From Ruminococcaceae bacterium UBA6842 (GTDB taxonomy: Bacteria; Bacillota; Clostridia; Oscillospirales; Acutalibacteraceae): 35,490 bases of DNA. A program made the translations under genes and the position numbers. Positions 23,480 through 31,635 of this stretch are shown piece after piece; the first letter of the stretch is position 1; every line of letters starts with the position of its first letter. Under the pieces are notes generated by a model that saw only the letters and a list, made by a program, of their open reading frames with translations, ran no database searches and was not told the origin of the DNA. The DNA lies in NCBI GenBank assembly GCA_002451855.1, contig DKDS01000102.1, positions 192 through 35,681 of the forward strand. The letters are read 5' to 3'.

Positions 23480-23508
23480 TTGTCTTTTTTCCGTCTTTTT
23501 GTTATAAT
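23480..23508 (+). promoter_or_regulatory. Sigma-A promoter of the gtrA-like gene
   Basis: TTGTCT (23480-23485) and a perfect TATAAT (23503-23508) are 17 bp apart, with the predicted start near 23515. The T-rich spacer follows the thiT stop closely. Confidence 0.65.
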
Positions 23509-23537
23509 GGCTTTTACGGAAAAGAGGCGAGTGTATA

Positions 23538-23948
23538 TTGCGAGAATTCGGCATACGGCTGAAGAACACTTTTTTCAGTAAAAAATTCATCGGTTTTTGC
23601 CTGATAGGAATAGTTAATACCTTTAATACGGCGTTTTTTTCATGGCTCGCGCATCTTAAAATTCAGCAAAATATTTCCGCATATATCGGATATTTTATTT
23701 CGCTTACAATCAATTACATACTTAACAGCAAAATAGTATTTAAATGCAAGCTTTCGCTTAAAAAGTATTTTTGCTTTTTACTTTCGTATATACCGAATTT
23801 TTTGATTTATACATTTGCGAGTATGCTGACGATAAATGTACTGAAAATAGGTCAGTTCTGGGCAACGACCATTGCTACGGTAATCGGCGGACCCGTCACT
23901 TTCGTCATAATAAAGCTGTTCGCCTTTGAGGAACGGCTTAAAAAGTAA
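23538..23948 (+). CDS. GtrA-family membrane protein
   Basis: This 136-residue protein has four TM helices and the GtrA-like pattern: KFIGFCLIGIVNTFNTAFFSWLAH in helix 1, then YIGYFISLTINYILNSKIVFK, where the N-x-x-x-N-x-x-x-V-F motif is typical. Helix 4 ends in FVIIKLFAFEE. GtrA-family proteins are thought to take part in moving lipid-linked sugars (such as undecaprenyl-glucose) for polysaccharide or teichoic acid glycosylation. No glycosyltransferase gene is beside it, so the pathway is open. The start is TTG 23538 with a GAGGCGAG ribosome site. It is a single-gene unit with a promoter and a strong shared terminator. Confidence 0.85.
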   Translation: MREFGIRLKNTFFSKKFIGFCLIGIVNTFNTAFFSWLAHLKIQQNISAYIGYFISLTINYILNSKIVFKCKLSLKKYFCFLLSYIPNFLIYTFASMLTINVLKIGQFWATTIATVIGGPVTFVIIKLFAFEERLKK

Positions 23949-23959
23949 ATAAAAACAGT

Positions 23960-23989
23960 CACAGGGCAGACCGTTCGGTCTGCCCTGTG
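23960..23989. terminator. Bidirectional terminator between the gtrA-like gene and the FAD gene
   Basis: A perfect 13-bp stem (23960-23972 with 23977-23989) has a GTTC loop. It is flanked by A-rich sequence on the left and TTTATT on the right, so it serves both convergent units. Confidence 0.85.
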
Positions 23990-23994
23990 CTTTA

Positions 23995-25197
23995 TTATAA
24001 TTCTTTTTCGTGAAGCACGACGCCTGTGCTTTTAAGAAGCTTTTGAAGCCTTTTTATATCTGTGTCCGCAAAATTGTCCGTTATAGCCGCGGCGGTTCCG
24101 GCAGCCTGACCGGAAACGGCGCATACGGGTATTACACGGGTTATGTCCCACATCGGGTCTGTTACGGAAATGCACCGTCCTGCCGTTATAAGGTTTGAGA
24201 TTTTTTTGCCGTAGAGCGTCGAGAACGGCAGTTCGTAAACGGGACCTGCCTTACGCCAATCCGAGAAAAGACCTACGCTATCGGTATGCTCACAGCCTAT
24301 GTCATCGTCATTCTGCGTGAAAACGCCGTCTATTCTTCTTGTCATTCTTATTTGAGGTATTGCGGCTATGCTTGATATTGTCCGTTCGGGCGAAACTCCG
24401 CCGCCGTTTAAAAATTTGTCAAGCAGGGTTTTGTGGGAATACTGTACAAGCTGCGTCAGCTCATCTGCGTCAAGTCCCGTAAAACGCGCGGAGGATCTGT
24501 CGGCGTTTAATTGCTCTTCAGTCTTTTGCGAATCCGGAATATCACAGGCGCCGAGCTGCTTTAAATTAAATGTGCCGTTTTCGGTAACATAGCTCCAAGC
24601 GGCAGGCACATTGCCCTGCGCGAAAACCGCGGTATTTTCACCGCTTAATTTACATATGTCGGCGTCTCCCGTGGTATCTATCACGGTTTTAAGCTCTACC
24701 GCGCTTCTGCCCGACTTATTTTCGAGTATCAGGTGGGTTATTTTGCCGTTTTCTGTCAACGCATCGCAAACCGCAGTGCCGTAAAGTATTGTTACACCGG
24801 ACGACTTCAAAAGCTGTTCGGCTTCTATCGCGAAAACATAAGGGTTGTACTGAACCTCAAAGCGTTTTTTACGGCGTTCCTCTCTTGTTCCGCTGTTTAA
24901 CCATTCGGGACAGTATTTGCCTTCGTATCCGTGTCTTACGGAAAGCCGCAAAAGCTCCTCGGCTATGCCGAAGCTTACCTGTCTGCCCGTTCCGTCGCAA
25001 AGAGGAAGATATATTGTTACAAGTCCTGCCGTTGCAAGTCCGCCGAGCATAAATTCACGCTCGATAAGCAGGGTTTTACTGCCGTTTCTTGCGGCGGCTA
25101 ACGCCGCGGAAATTCCGGCTATTCCGCCGCCTGCAACTACCGTTTCATATTTTTGTAAAACGGGAAGGTTTTTTTCGGGTTCCTTTATGTAATTCAT
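23995..25197 (-). CDS. FAD-dependent oxidoreductase (FAD_oxidored type)
   Basis: The 400-residue flavoprotein has an N-terminal dinucleotide-binding motif, VVAGGGIAGISAALAAARNG (about 20-39), ending in the ribose-binding acid of LLIERE. IDTTGDADICKLSG in the middle is the second FAD-contact motif. The C-terminal FAD loop reads ITAGRCISVTDPMWDITRVIPVCAVSGQAAG. This pattern is that of the FAD-dependent oxidoreductase family often seen in gut anaerobes with unassigned substrates. There is no signal peptide, so it is cytoplasmic. It overlaps the HD-domain gene by 4 nt (ATGA), so the two are coupled. I cannot name the substrate. Confidence 0.85.
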   Translation of the reverse strand: MNYIKEPEKNLPVLQKYETVVAGGGIAGISAALAAARNGSKTLLIEREFMLGGLATAGLVTIYLPLCDGTGRQVSFGIAEELLRLSVRHGYEGKYCPEWLNSGTREERRKKRFEVQYNPYVFAIEAEQLLKSSGVTILYGTAVCDALTENGKITHLILENKSGRSAVELKTVIDTTGDADICKLSGENTAVFAQGNVPAAWSYVTENGTFNLKQLGACDIPDSQKTEEQLNADRSSARFTGLDADELTQLVQYSHKTLLDKFLNGGGVSPERTISSIAAIPQIRMTRRIDGVFTQNDDDIGCEHTDSVGLFSDWRKAGPVYELPFSTLYGKKISNLITAGRCISVTDPMWDITRVIPVCAVSGQAAGTAAAITDNFADTDIKRLQKLLKSTGVVLHEKEL

Positions 25198-25694
25198 TTT
25201 CTGTTGCTCCTCACTTTTTCAAATGCAGTGCGTATGGGTCCGTTTTTGTATGCGTTTTTCTTAAAAATCTCATAAACAGAGCAAGCCTTGTCAATAAGGC
25301 ATACCAATACACTTTCACGGTACGATGGCGGTGTGAATGTAAGAGGGAACATATGCTTTTTTATAATATCCTCTTCTATGGGTGTGAGACTGAAATCCTC
25401 AGAAGCGTTTTTGTATGCGGCTTTCGGATGATAGCGCCCGTGCATAGGACGGTTTTTATCGGGAATGTGCCAGTCATACAAAAAATAGTCGTGCAAAAGC
25501 GCACCTCGTACAAGCTCTTTTCTATGCAGCCTTAAAAAGCCGAGCCTTACCGATAGGCGGTAGCAGAAGTACGCTACGGCTATGCTGTGCAGTAAGCAGG
25601 AGGTATTGCCGTGCTGGATATATTGAGCTGTTTTTAAAAGTCTTGAATGTTCTGCCGTTTTTACGGCAAAGTCGGAAAAAGCATCGTCTTTCAT
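25194..25694 (-). CDS. HD-domain hydrolase-like protein
   Basis: This 166-residue protein carries an HD-type metal-binding pattern: His36 in CLLHSIAV, the LLHDYFLYDWH segment (His-Asp near 68-69), and a further HGRYHPKAA stretch. HD proteins are metal-dependent phosphohydrolases acting on nucleotides or other phosphoesters; the substrate is not evident here. It is first in a two-gene operon, and its last 4 nt overlap the FAD oxidoreductase gene. The start codon ATG 25694 has no ribosome site and lies almost on the predicted transcription start. A leaderless mRNA is therefore likely unless translation starts further in. Confidence 0.75.
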   Translation of the reverse strand: MKDDAFSDFAVKTAEHSRLLKTAQYIQHGNTSCLLHSIAVAYFCYRLSVRLGFLRLHRKELVRGALLHDYFLYDWHIPDKNRPMHGRYHPKAAYKNASEDFSLTPIEEDIIKKHMFPLTFTPPSYRESVLVCLIDKACSVYEIFKKNAYKNGPIRTAFEKVRSNRK

Positions 25695-25703
25695 AATAAT
25701 TTA

Positions 25704-25731
25704 ATTATACTGCCGCAACTCTTTTTGTCAA
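25704..25731 (-). promoter_or_regulatory. Sigma-A promoter abutting the HD-domain gene
   Basis: On the minus strand, TTGACA (25731-25726) and TATAAT (25709-25704), both perfect, are 16 bp apart. Transcription should start around 25697-25699, only 3-5 nt before the ATG at 25694. Confidence 0.82.
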
Positions 25732-25881
25732 CAGTAAAAGCAAAAGTTTCAATCAAAGCCGTCGGGAAACCGCAGGCTTTATTTTTATGCCCTAAAATTG
25801 TGTTTCGCGGCAAAATGAAGCACTACATATATTGATGTTATAAAATATTTTAAAAAAATTATGTAAACTTTAAAAAATTGC

Positions 25882-25910
25882 TTGATTTTTTCTCTTACAG
25901 AGCTTATAAT
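25882..25910 (+). promoter_or_regulatory. Promoter of the dcw cluster
   Basis: TTGATT (25882-25887) and a perfect TATAAT (25905-25910) are 17 bp apart. Transcription should start near 25917, directly in front of the AGTGG repeats. The rest of 25732-25881 is A/T-rich, and I see no gene in it. Confidence 0.75.
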
Positions 25911-25917
25911 ACAATCA

Positions 25918-25976
25918 TAGTGGTGAAAAGTGGAGTTAAAAACCATTAAAGTGCATTAAAGTGGAGCGAAAGAGGT
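25918..25976 (+). promoter_or_regulatory. MraZ-binding repeats (AAAGTGG-type)
   Basis: Copies of A-GTG-G occur at 25919-25923, 25929-25933, 25950-25954 (AGTGC) and 25960-25964, with a degenerate AGAGG at 25971-25975. Two pairs have 10-bp spacing, with 21 bp between pairs. MraZ is known to bind tandem repeats of this kind (AAAGTG-type units about 10 bp apart) ahead of its own gene. The site covers the leader just after the predicted start, so autorepression is likely. Confidence 0.72.
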
Positions 25977-25983
25977 GAAAATC

Positions 25984-26409
25984 GTGCTTTTTGGTGGCTA
26001 TCAACACAACATAGATAAAAAGGGCAGGGTTTTCATTCCGGCAAAGCTCCGTGAGGAACTGGGCTCCGGCTTTATGATTTGCCGCGGGATTTACGGAAAG
26101 CGTTGCCTTTGCGTTTATTCCTCGGAGGAATGGGACAAGCTTGTAGAGAAAATAGGAACGCTTCCGAGTGCTAAATCAAGCGCGGTAAAACGCTTCTTGT
26201 ATGACGGCGCCTTCAGTATTGATTTTGATTCGCAGGGAAGAATACTTATTCCGCCTGTTTTACGCGAATACGCGCAGCTTGACGGCGAGGCTCACATAAT
26301 CGGTATGGACACAAACCTTGAAATATGGAATACCGAGCTTTGGAATGCGGAAAATGCGGAATATACGCCCGAATCCATTGCGTCTATTGTTGAGGAGCTT
26401 AATTTCTGA
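25984..26409 (+). CDS. mraZ: Transcriptional regulator MraZ
   Basis: MraZ (141 residues) opens the division and cell wall cluster and represses it by binding repeats upstream. Two SpoVT-AbrB-like halves are seen: GYQHNIDKKGRVFIPAKLREELG (about 5-27) and FSIDFDSQGRILIPPVLREYA (about 75-95), each with the DxxGR/IP pattern. I choose GTG 25984 because AGAGGTG (25971-25977) is its ribosome site. The in-frame GTG at 25975 lies inside that site, and family members begin near this position. Its stop overlaps the rsmH start by one base. Confidence 0.9.
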   Translation: MLFGGYQHNIDKKGRVFIPAKLREELGSGFMICRGIYGKRCLCVYSSEEWDKLVEKIGTLPSAKSSAVKRFLYDGAFSIDFDSQGRILIPPVLREYAQLDGEAHIIGMDTNLEIWNTELWNAENAEYTPESIASIVEELNF

Positions 26410-27329
26410 TGGAATTTTCACATAAATCGGTTTTGCTTAACGAAACGATAGAAGCGCTTGATATAAAGCCCGACGGAATATATGTTGACGGCACTGCCGG
26501 AGGAGCGGGACATTCCTTAGAAATAGCCAAAAGGCTCACTACGGGTCATCTGTACGCCTTAGACCGTGACCCCGACGCCGTAAAAACGGCTTCCGACAGA
26601 CTTAAAGGTTATCCCGCAACGGTAATAGAAAGCAATTTCAGTGAAATGGATACGGCGCTTGAAAAGCGGGGGATTTCCTCCGCAGATGGTATTTTGCTTG
26701 ATTTGGGCGTTTCATCTTACCAGCTCGATAACGCCGAGAGGGGCTTTTCGTACAGACAGGACGCACCGCTTGATATGAGAATGAGCAAAAGCGGAGTATC
26801 CGCCGCCGATATAATCAACGGCTATACGGCGGAACAGCTTGAGAGGATATTCAGGGAATACGGCGAGGAAAGGTTTTCCTATAAGATAGCAAACCGAATA
26901 GTAAACGAAAGAGAAAAAAAGCCGATAACCACGACCATTGAACTGGCGGAACTTATAGCTTCGGCTGTTCCGGCAAAAATGCGCAGGGACGGACATCCCG
27001 CAAGAAAATGCTTTCAGGCGGTGAGAATTGCCGTAAACGGCGAGCTTGACGAGCTTGCCGCCGCACTTGATAAAGCGTTCGGTCTTTTAAATAAGGACGG
27101 CGTACTTGCGATAATCACATTCCATTCGCTTGAGGACAGAATGGTAAAGCAAAAATTCAAAGAATACTGTACCGGCTGTATTTGTCCGCCCGATTTTCCC
27201 GTGTGTGTGTGCGGAAGGACGCCGGAGGGTCATTTAAAAACACGCAAGCCGATTGAGCCGAGCGAGGAAGAGCTTGGCGCTAACCCGAGAAGCAGGAGCG
27301 CAAAGCTGCGTGTGATAGTTAAGAACTGA
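26409..27329 (+). CDS. rsmH: 16S rRNA (cytosine-1402-N4)-methyltransferase RsmH (MraW)
   Basis: This 306-residue SAM-dependent enzyme methylates N4 of C1402 in the 16S rRNA decoding centre. The N-terminus HKSVLLNETIEALDIKPDGIYVDGTAGGAGHS carries the SAM-binding GTAGGAG motif. DGILLDLGVSSYQLD, RGFSYRQDAPLDMRM and the C-terminal IITFHSLEDRMVKQKFKE with NPRSRSAKLRV are family hallmarks. A CTGC-type Cys cluster lies in the C-terminal part. Position after mraZ is conserved across bacteria. Translation is coupled to mraZ (TGATG). Confidence 0.96.
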   Translation: MEFSHKSVLLNETIEALDIKPDGIYVDGTAGGAGHSLEIAKRLTTGHLYALDRDPDAVKTASDRLKGYPATVIESNFSEMDTALEKRGISSADGILLDLGVSSYQLDNAERGFSYRQDAPLDMRMSKSGVSAADIINGYTAEQLERIFREYGEERFSYKIANRIVNEREKKPITTTIELAELIASAVPAKMRRDGHPARKCFQAVRIAVNGELDELAAALDKAFGLLNKDGVLAIITFHSLEDRMVKQKFKEYCTGCICPPDFPVCVCGRTPEGHLKTRKPIEPSEEELGANPRSRSAKLRVIVKN

Positions 27330-27346
27330 GAAGAAGGAGTAAAGCA

Positions 27347-27817
27347 ATGGACAATATAAAGTATTATAACGACAGCTTGGCATATGATTTTGAAATGTTC
27401 AGCCCGAAGCCCCAAAGGACTCCCGATAATCGTGATAATATTGTTGTAATGCCGAAGACCGCCGAGCGTTCAAGAAAGCGCACAAAGGCGGCGGCAAGAA
27501 GACTTGCTTCTCCCGCGGGACTTATTATGACCGCCGTGTTTATTTTGGCGGGGCTTTGCGGTAACATAGCATTAAGACTTCAAATAAACGAGGTCAATAA
27601 CGAAATCAGCGAGGTTAATTCCGTTATCAAGGAGCTTGACAGCGAAAAGACAAGTCTTGAAATGGAAATGCAGAGGAGAATTTCCTACGCAAATCTTGAG
27701 CTTGAGGCAACTCAGCTCGGTATGCGGAAGATGGAAAAGGAAAATGTTAAGTATATAAGAGTTAACGATAAGGATAAGGCGGTTAAATCCGACGGAAGTG
27801 TTGTTACCGCAGAGTAA
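27347..27817 (+). CDS. ftsL: FtsL-like cell division protein
   Basis: The 156-residue product is a bitopic membrane protein. It has a basic cytoplasmic N-terminus (about 1-60), one TM helix (about 63-82, GLIMTAVFILAGLCGNIAL) and an extracytoplasmic coiled coil (about 83-125, INEVNNEISEVNSVIKELDSEK). This shape, and the slot between rsmH and the PBP gene, mark it as FtsL, the divisome partner of DivIC/FtsB. Sequence conservation in the family is low, so topology and synteny carry the call. The cytoplasmic part is longer than in many homologues. Ribosome site GAAGGAG. Confidence 0.82.
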   Translation: MDNIKYYNDSLAYDFEMFSPKPQRTPDNRDNIVVMPKTAERSRKRTKAAARRLASPAGLIMTAVFILAGLCGNIALRLQINEVNNEISEVNSVIKELDSEKTSLEMEMQRRISYANLELEATQLGMRKMEKENVKYIRVNDKDKAVKSDGSVVTAE

Positions 27818-27870
27818 TAAACACAGGTATAAGGTTAATATAATTATCAGTGTGAACGCTGAATAAAAAG

Positions 27871-27898
27871 TACGAGAGTTGTTTTGCCGACTCTCGTA
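27871..27898 (+). other. Stem-loop between ftsL and the PBP gene
   Basis: TACGAGAGT (27871-27879) and ACTCTCGTA (27890-27898) form a perfect 9-bp stem with a 10-nt loop in the 109-bp gap. No T run follows, so full termination is unlikely. It may set RNA stability or reduce PBP expression relative to upstream genes. Confidence 0.5.
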
Positions 27899-27926
27899 TT
27901 CGGATATTTTGAAAGGAGCGACAGCT

Positions 27927-30170
27927 GTGACCGTAAAACCGAGCAAAACAATGGTTACAAGAATAATTGTTATAATGGTTTCGCTTATTCTCTCGCTCTC
28001 GATAGTTTCCGGAATAAGCCTTTTTAACATTATGGTTATAAAGGGCGAGGAATATCAAAACAAAGCCTCTGAACAGCAGCTTTACGACAGTCTTGTTACT
28101 GCGCCCAGAGGCGATATTTATGACCGAAATATGCAAATTCTGGCCACAAGCTCGCCTGCGTGGACGGTTTACATAACTCCTAACGGCATAAAAAGGCTTA
28201 AGGACGAAAATGAGGCGGAGACAGTAAAAAAGACCATTGCGACCGGACTTTCGGAAATACTCGAGCTTGATTACGATACGGTCTACGGATATACCGAAAA
28301 AAATTCCTATTATGTAATAGTAAAGAAAAAAATCGACAAAGCCGTTGCCGACAAAATAAGACAGTTTATTCTTGACAACGAAAAGCTGTCTCTTGTAAAA
28401 TATATCGGTCTTGACGAGACGACCAAAAGATATTATCCTAACGAGAATCTGGCGTCGGTCGTTTTGGGTTTTGTAGGCTCTGACGATCAGGGTCTTGCCG
28501 GGATTGAAAGCTACTACGACAACGATTTGACAGGAATTGCGGGCCGTGTTGTTGCCGCTAAAAATGCGGTAGGCGCAGATATGCGTCTTTCCTACGAAAA
28601 GGTTGAGGACGCAGTAAAAGGCAAATCGCTTGTACTCACTCTTGACTCGTATGTTCAGTACACTGCCGAAAAGTATCTTGAAGCGGCTATTGCCGAAAAC
28701 CAGATTGCTGAGCGCGGAGCCGCCGTTGTTATGAATGTAAACACGGGCGCTATACTCGCAATGGCGGTAAAGGGCGATTTCGACCCGAACGAACCCTTTA
28801 CTATTTCCGCCGAGGATCAGGCAAAGGTTGACGCAACCGAGGACGAGGAAGAAAAGAAAAAGCTTAAAAACGAGCTTATGAACCGCCAGTGGCGTAATAA
28901 AGCCGTTTCCGATACAATGGAGCCGGGCTCTGTTTTCAAGGTAATAACGGCGTCTATCGCGATAGAAGAAAATCTTATCAACAATAATTCAAGCTTTTAC
29001 TGTAACGGCCACGCTTCGGTGGCGGGTCAGTCCTATCACTGCCACAAGGCAGGCGGACACGGTACGCAAAATCTTATGCAGGCAATATCAAATTCCTGCA
29101 ACCCCGCGTTTATCACTATCGGTCAGTTTATCGGCGTACCGACATTTTCAAAATATTTCAAAGCCTTCGGTTTAACCGAAAAAACAGGGATAGATTTACC
29201 CGGCGAGGCAATGTCCACCTACCATAAGGAGGATAAAATGGGACCGGTCGAGCTTGCGTCCTCGTCGTTCGGTCAGACCTTCAATGTAACTCCGATACAG
29301 CTTATTTCAGCCGTGTCTGCCGCTGTAAACGGCGGTTATCTCGTTCAGCCGCATTTGGTTGAAAAAAAGCTTGATTCCGAAGGTAAGGTTGCGGAAACCG
29401 CTTCCTCCTCGTATAAAAGACAGGTGGTGTCGGAGTCAACCTCCGCCACAATGCGCAGTCTTATGCAGTATGTTTCCGAAAACGGAGCAAAAAACGCGCT
29501 TGTCGCGGGCTATAATATAGGCGCAAAGACCGGAACCTCGCAAAAGGTATCAAAAATTCTCGCAACGGGCGATAAGGCGCTGTATATCGGCTCCTGTGTG
29601 ACCGTAGCCCCGATAGAAAAGCCTGAAATTGCCGTTTATGTAATGCTTGACGAGCCTAAGGGCGATAAGTACTACGGCGGACTGATTTCCGCACCTGTAA
29701 ACTCACAGATAATGAGCGATATACTTCCGTATTTAGGGTATGAACCGAGCTATACAGACGAAGAGCTTAAAAAGCTTTCGTTTACCGTTCCCGACTGCGT
29801 CGGAAGCGATATATCCGACGCTAAGGGCAAGGTTACCGCGGCTAAGCTCGAATATAAGGTCGTAGGTTCGGGCGAAACTGTTGTAAGACAGCTTCCCGAA
29901 GCCGGAAGCAAGGTTATATCCGGCGGAATAGTTATTCTGTATACGGAGGACACAGGAACAGAAAAGGTTACAGTACCCAATCTTACCGGCTTTACGGCGT
30001 CCGAGGTCAACGCCGCCGCCGCAAACGCCGGAATTAACATAGAATTTGCGGGTAATTCCACAACAGGCGGAATTAAATCTTACAAGCAGAGCATTAACGC
30101 GGGCGAGAGCGTCGACCCGGGTACCGTGGTAACGGTGTACTTCGGCGACGAAACCGTTGTTGACGGGTGA
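27927..30170 (+). CDS. Class B penicillin-binding protein with two PASTA domains (FtsI/SpoVD type)
   Basis: This 747-residue transpeptidase crosslinks peptidoglycan. It has an N-terminal TM anchor (about 8-30), a dimerisation domain (about 50-220) and the transpeptidase domain with S335-V-F-K338, S390-C-N and K534-T-G. The C-terminus has two PASTA domains (about 620-680 and 680-745), which bind wall fragments or beta-lactams. I choose GTG 27927 behind GAAAGGAG. Upstream in-frame starts lie in the leader hairpin. The dcw position suggests the divisional enzyme (FtsI/Pbp2B), while SpoVD is a close relative with the same SCN motif. Without a second PBP gene here, I cannot say if it serves division, sporulation or both. 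Confidence 0.9.
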   Translation: MTVKPSKTMVTRIIVIMVSLILSLSIVSGISLFNIMVIKGEEYQNKASEQQLYDSLVTAPRGDIYDRNMQILATSSPAWTVYITPNGIKRLKDENEAETVKKTIATGLSEILELDYDTVYGYTEKNSYYVIVKKKIDKAVADKIRQFILDNEKLSLVKYIGLDETTKRYYPNENLASVVLGFVGSDDQGLAGIESYYDNDLTGIAGRVVAAKNAVGADMRLSYEKVEDAVKGKSLVLTLDSYVQYTAEKYLEAAIAENQIAERGAAVVMNVNTGAILAMAVKGDFDPNEPFTISAEDQAKVDATEDEEEKKKLKNELMNRQWRNKAVSDTMEPGSVFKVITASIAIEENLINNNSSFYCNGHASVAGQSYHCHKAGGHGTQNLMQAISNSCNPAFITIGQFIGVPTFSKYFKAFGLTEKTGIDLPGEAMSTYHKEDKMGPVELASSSFGQTFNVTPIQLISAVSAAVNGGYLVQPHLVEKKLDSEGKVAETASSSYKRQVVSESTSATMRSLMQYVSENGAKNALVAGYNIGAKTGTSQKVSKILATGDKALYIGSCVTVAPIEKPEIAVYVMLDEPKGDKYYGGLISAPVNSQIMSDILPYLGYEPSYTDEELKKLSFTVPDCVGSDISDAKGKVTAAKLEYKVVGSGETVVRQLPEAGSKVISGGIVILYTEDTGTEKVTVPNLTGFTASEVNAAAANAGINIEFAGNSTTGGIKSYKQSINAGESVDPGTVVTVYFGDETVVDG

Positions 30171-30183
30171 TAAAGGAGAAAAA

Positions 30184-31608
30184 ATGAAACTCAGTAATTT
30201 AATAGAGTGTAAAAAGAATTTGGGAGAGCTTGAGATCACGGGCATAACCTGCGATTCAAGGCAGGTAAAGCCGGGATATGCCTTTGTATGCATAGTCGGC
30301 GCGGTGTCGGACGGTCACAATTACGCGGAGACTGCCGTTAAATCGGGAGCCTGCGTTATTATAGCCGAGAGAGATACGGGCACCGAAAACCAGATAATCG
30401 TACCGAATACGCACGCGGCGTATGCCGATATGTGCGCTAAGTGGTTCGGCGAGCCTGCAAAGGACTTAAAGCTTTTGGGTGTTACGGGTACAAACGGCAA
30501 AACCTCAGTTACCTATATGCTTAAACAAATTATAGAAAAAGCCGGATATAAGGTCGGTCTTATCGGAACTATTCAGAATATGATAGGCGATGAGATTATC
30601 GCAACGCACAATACAACGCCTAACGCATATGAGCTTAATTCACTTTTTGCTCTTATGAAGGCAAAGGGTTGCACATATGTTATAATGGAGGTATCGTCGC
30701 ACGCGCTTGACCAGTGCCGCGTATACAGACTTAACTTTGAGGCGGCGATGTTTACCAATCTTACTCAGGACCATCTTGATTACCATATCACTATGGAAAA
30801 TTATCTTAACGCAAAGAAAAAGCTGTTTAAAATGTGCCGCACCGCAATTATAAACAGCGACGATTCGTATGCGGAAAAGATAATGGAGGGTCTTGACTGC
30901 AAGGTCGTGACCTATTCGACCGGAAACGACTCGACATACAGCGCAAAGGGGATAAACTACCACCCGACAGGGGTTGATTACGAGTTTGTAAGCGACACCG
31001 CAATCGAACATATTAAGGTCGGTACGGGCGGCAGATTTACGGTTTACAATTCGCTTTGCGCGGTCTCCTGCGCGGTGGAGATAGGCATACCGCTCGGCAC
31101 GGCGGCGTCCGCTCTTGCGGAAATGCACGGCGTAAAGGGCAGGGCAGAGGTAGTACCCACGGGCAGGGATTTTACGGTTATAATAGACTATGCGCACACA
31201 CCGGACGGTCTTAAAAACATACTTTCCACATTCCGTGAATGTAAGAAAAACAGGCTGATTGTCGTATTCGGCTGCGGCGGAGACCGTGACAAAACAAAGA
31301 GACCGATTATGGGCAATATTGCGGTACACTTCGCGGATTTTGCGGTGGTTACAAGCGATAATCCCCGTACCGAAGAGCCGGGAGCCATTATCAAGGATAT
31401 TTTAGAGGGAATGAAGGGCAGCGCTACGCCCTATAAAGTAATTGAAAACCGAATAGGAGCTATTAAGTATGCGATTTCGATAGCCCTGCCCGACGATATT
31501 GTGGTGCTTGCCGGCAAGGGACACGAAACCTATCAGATTTTAAAAACGGGCACAATACACCTTGATGAAAGGGAAGTTGTCGCCGAGGCACTTAAGGAAC
31601 TTACCTGA
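30184..31608 (+). CDS. murE: UDP-MurNAc-L-Ala-D-Glu:meso-diaminopimelate ligase MurE
   Basis: MurE adds the third residue to the peptidoglycan stem peptide. The 474-residue enzyme has the ATP-binding GVTGTNGKTS (about 99-108), the NLTQDHLDYH segment with the carbamylated-lysine region after it, IIDYAHTPDGL, and VFGCGGDRDKTKRP. The selectivity motif DNPR at 392-395 is that of enzymes adding meso-diaminopimelate rather than lysine, so the wall is predicted DAP-type. ATG 30184 follows AAAGGAGAAAA; an in-frame start 27 bp upstream would overlap the PBP gene. It is 27 bp from mraY, so murF is not in its usual place. Confidence 0.95.
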   Translation: MKLSNLIECKKNLGELEITGITCDSRQVKPGYAFVCIVGAVSDGHNYAETAVKSGACVIIAERDTGTENQIIVPNTHAAYADMCAKWFGEPAKDLKLLGVTGTNGKTSVTYMLKQIIEKAGYKVGLIGTIQNMIGDEIIATHNTTPNAYELNSLFALMKAKGCTYVIMEVSSHALDQCRVYRLNFEAAMFTNLTQDHLDYHITMENYLNAKKKLFKMCRTAIINSDDSYAEKIMEGLDCKVVTYSTGNDSTYSAKGINYHPTGVDYEFVSDTAIEHIKVGTGGRFTVYNSLCAVSCAVEIGIPLGTAASALAEMHGVKGRAEVVPTGRDFTVIIDYAHTPDGLKNILSTFRECKKNRLIVVFGCGGDRDKTKRPIMGNIAVHFADFAVVTSDNPRTEEPGAIIKDILEGMKGSATPYKVIENRIGAIKYAISIALPDDIVVLAGKGHETYQILKTGTIHLDEREVVAEALKELT

Positions 31609-31635
31609 ACGGTTATTAATTAAGGGGAATCGGAA

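Noticed and set aside
30640..31329. Minus-strand open frame of 229 codons
   Set aside because: It is antisense to murE, Tyr/Arg/Cys-rich without motifs, and has no promoter or ribosome site.
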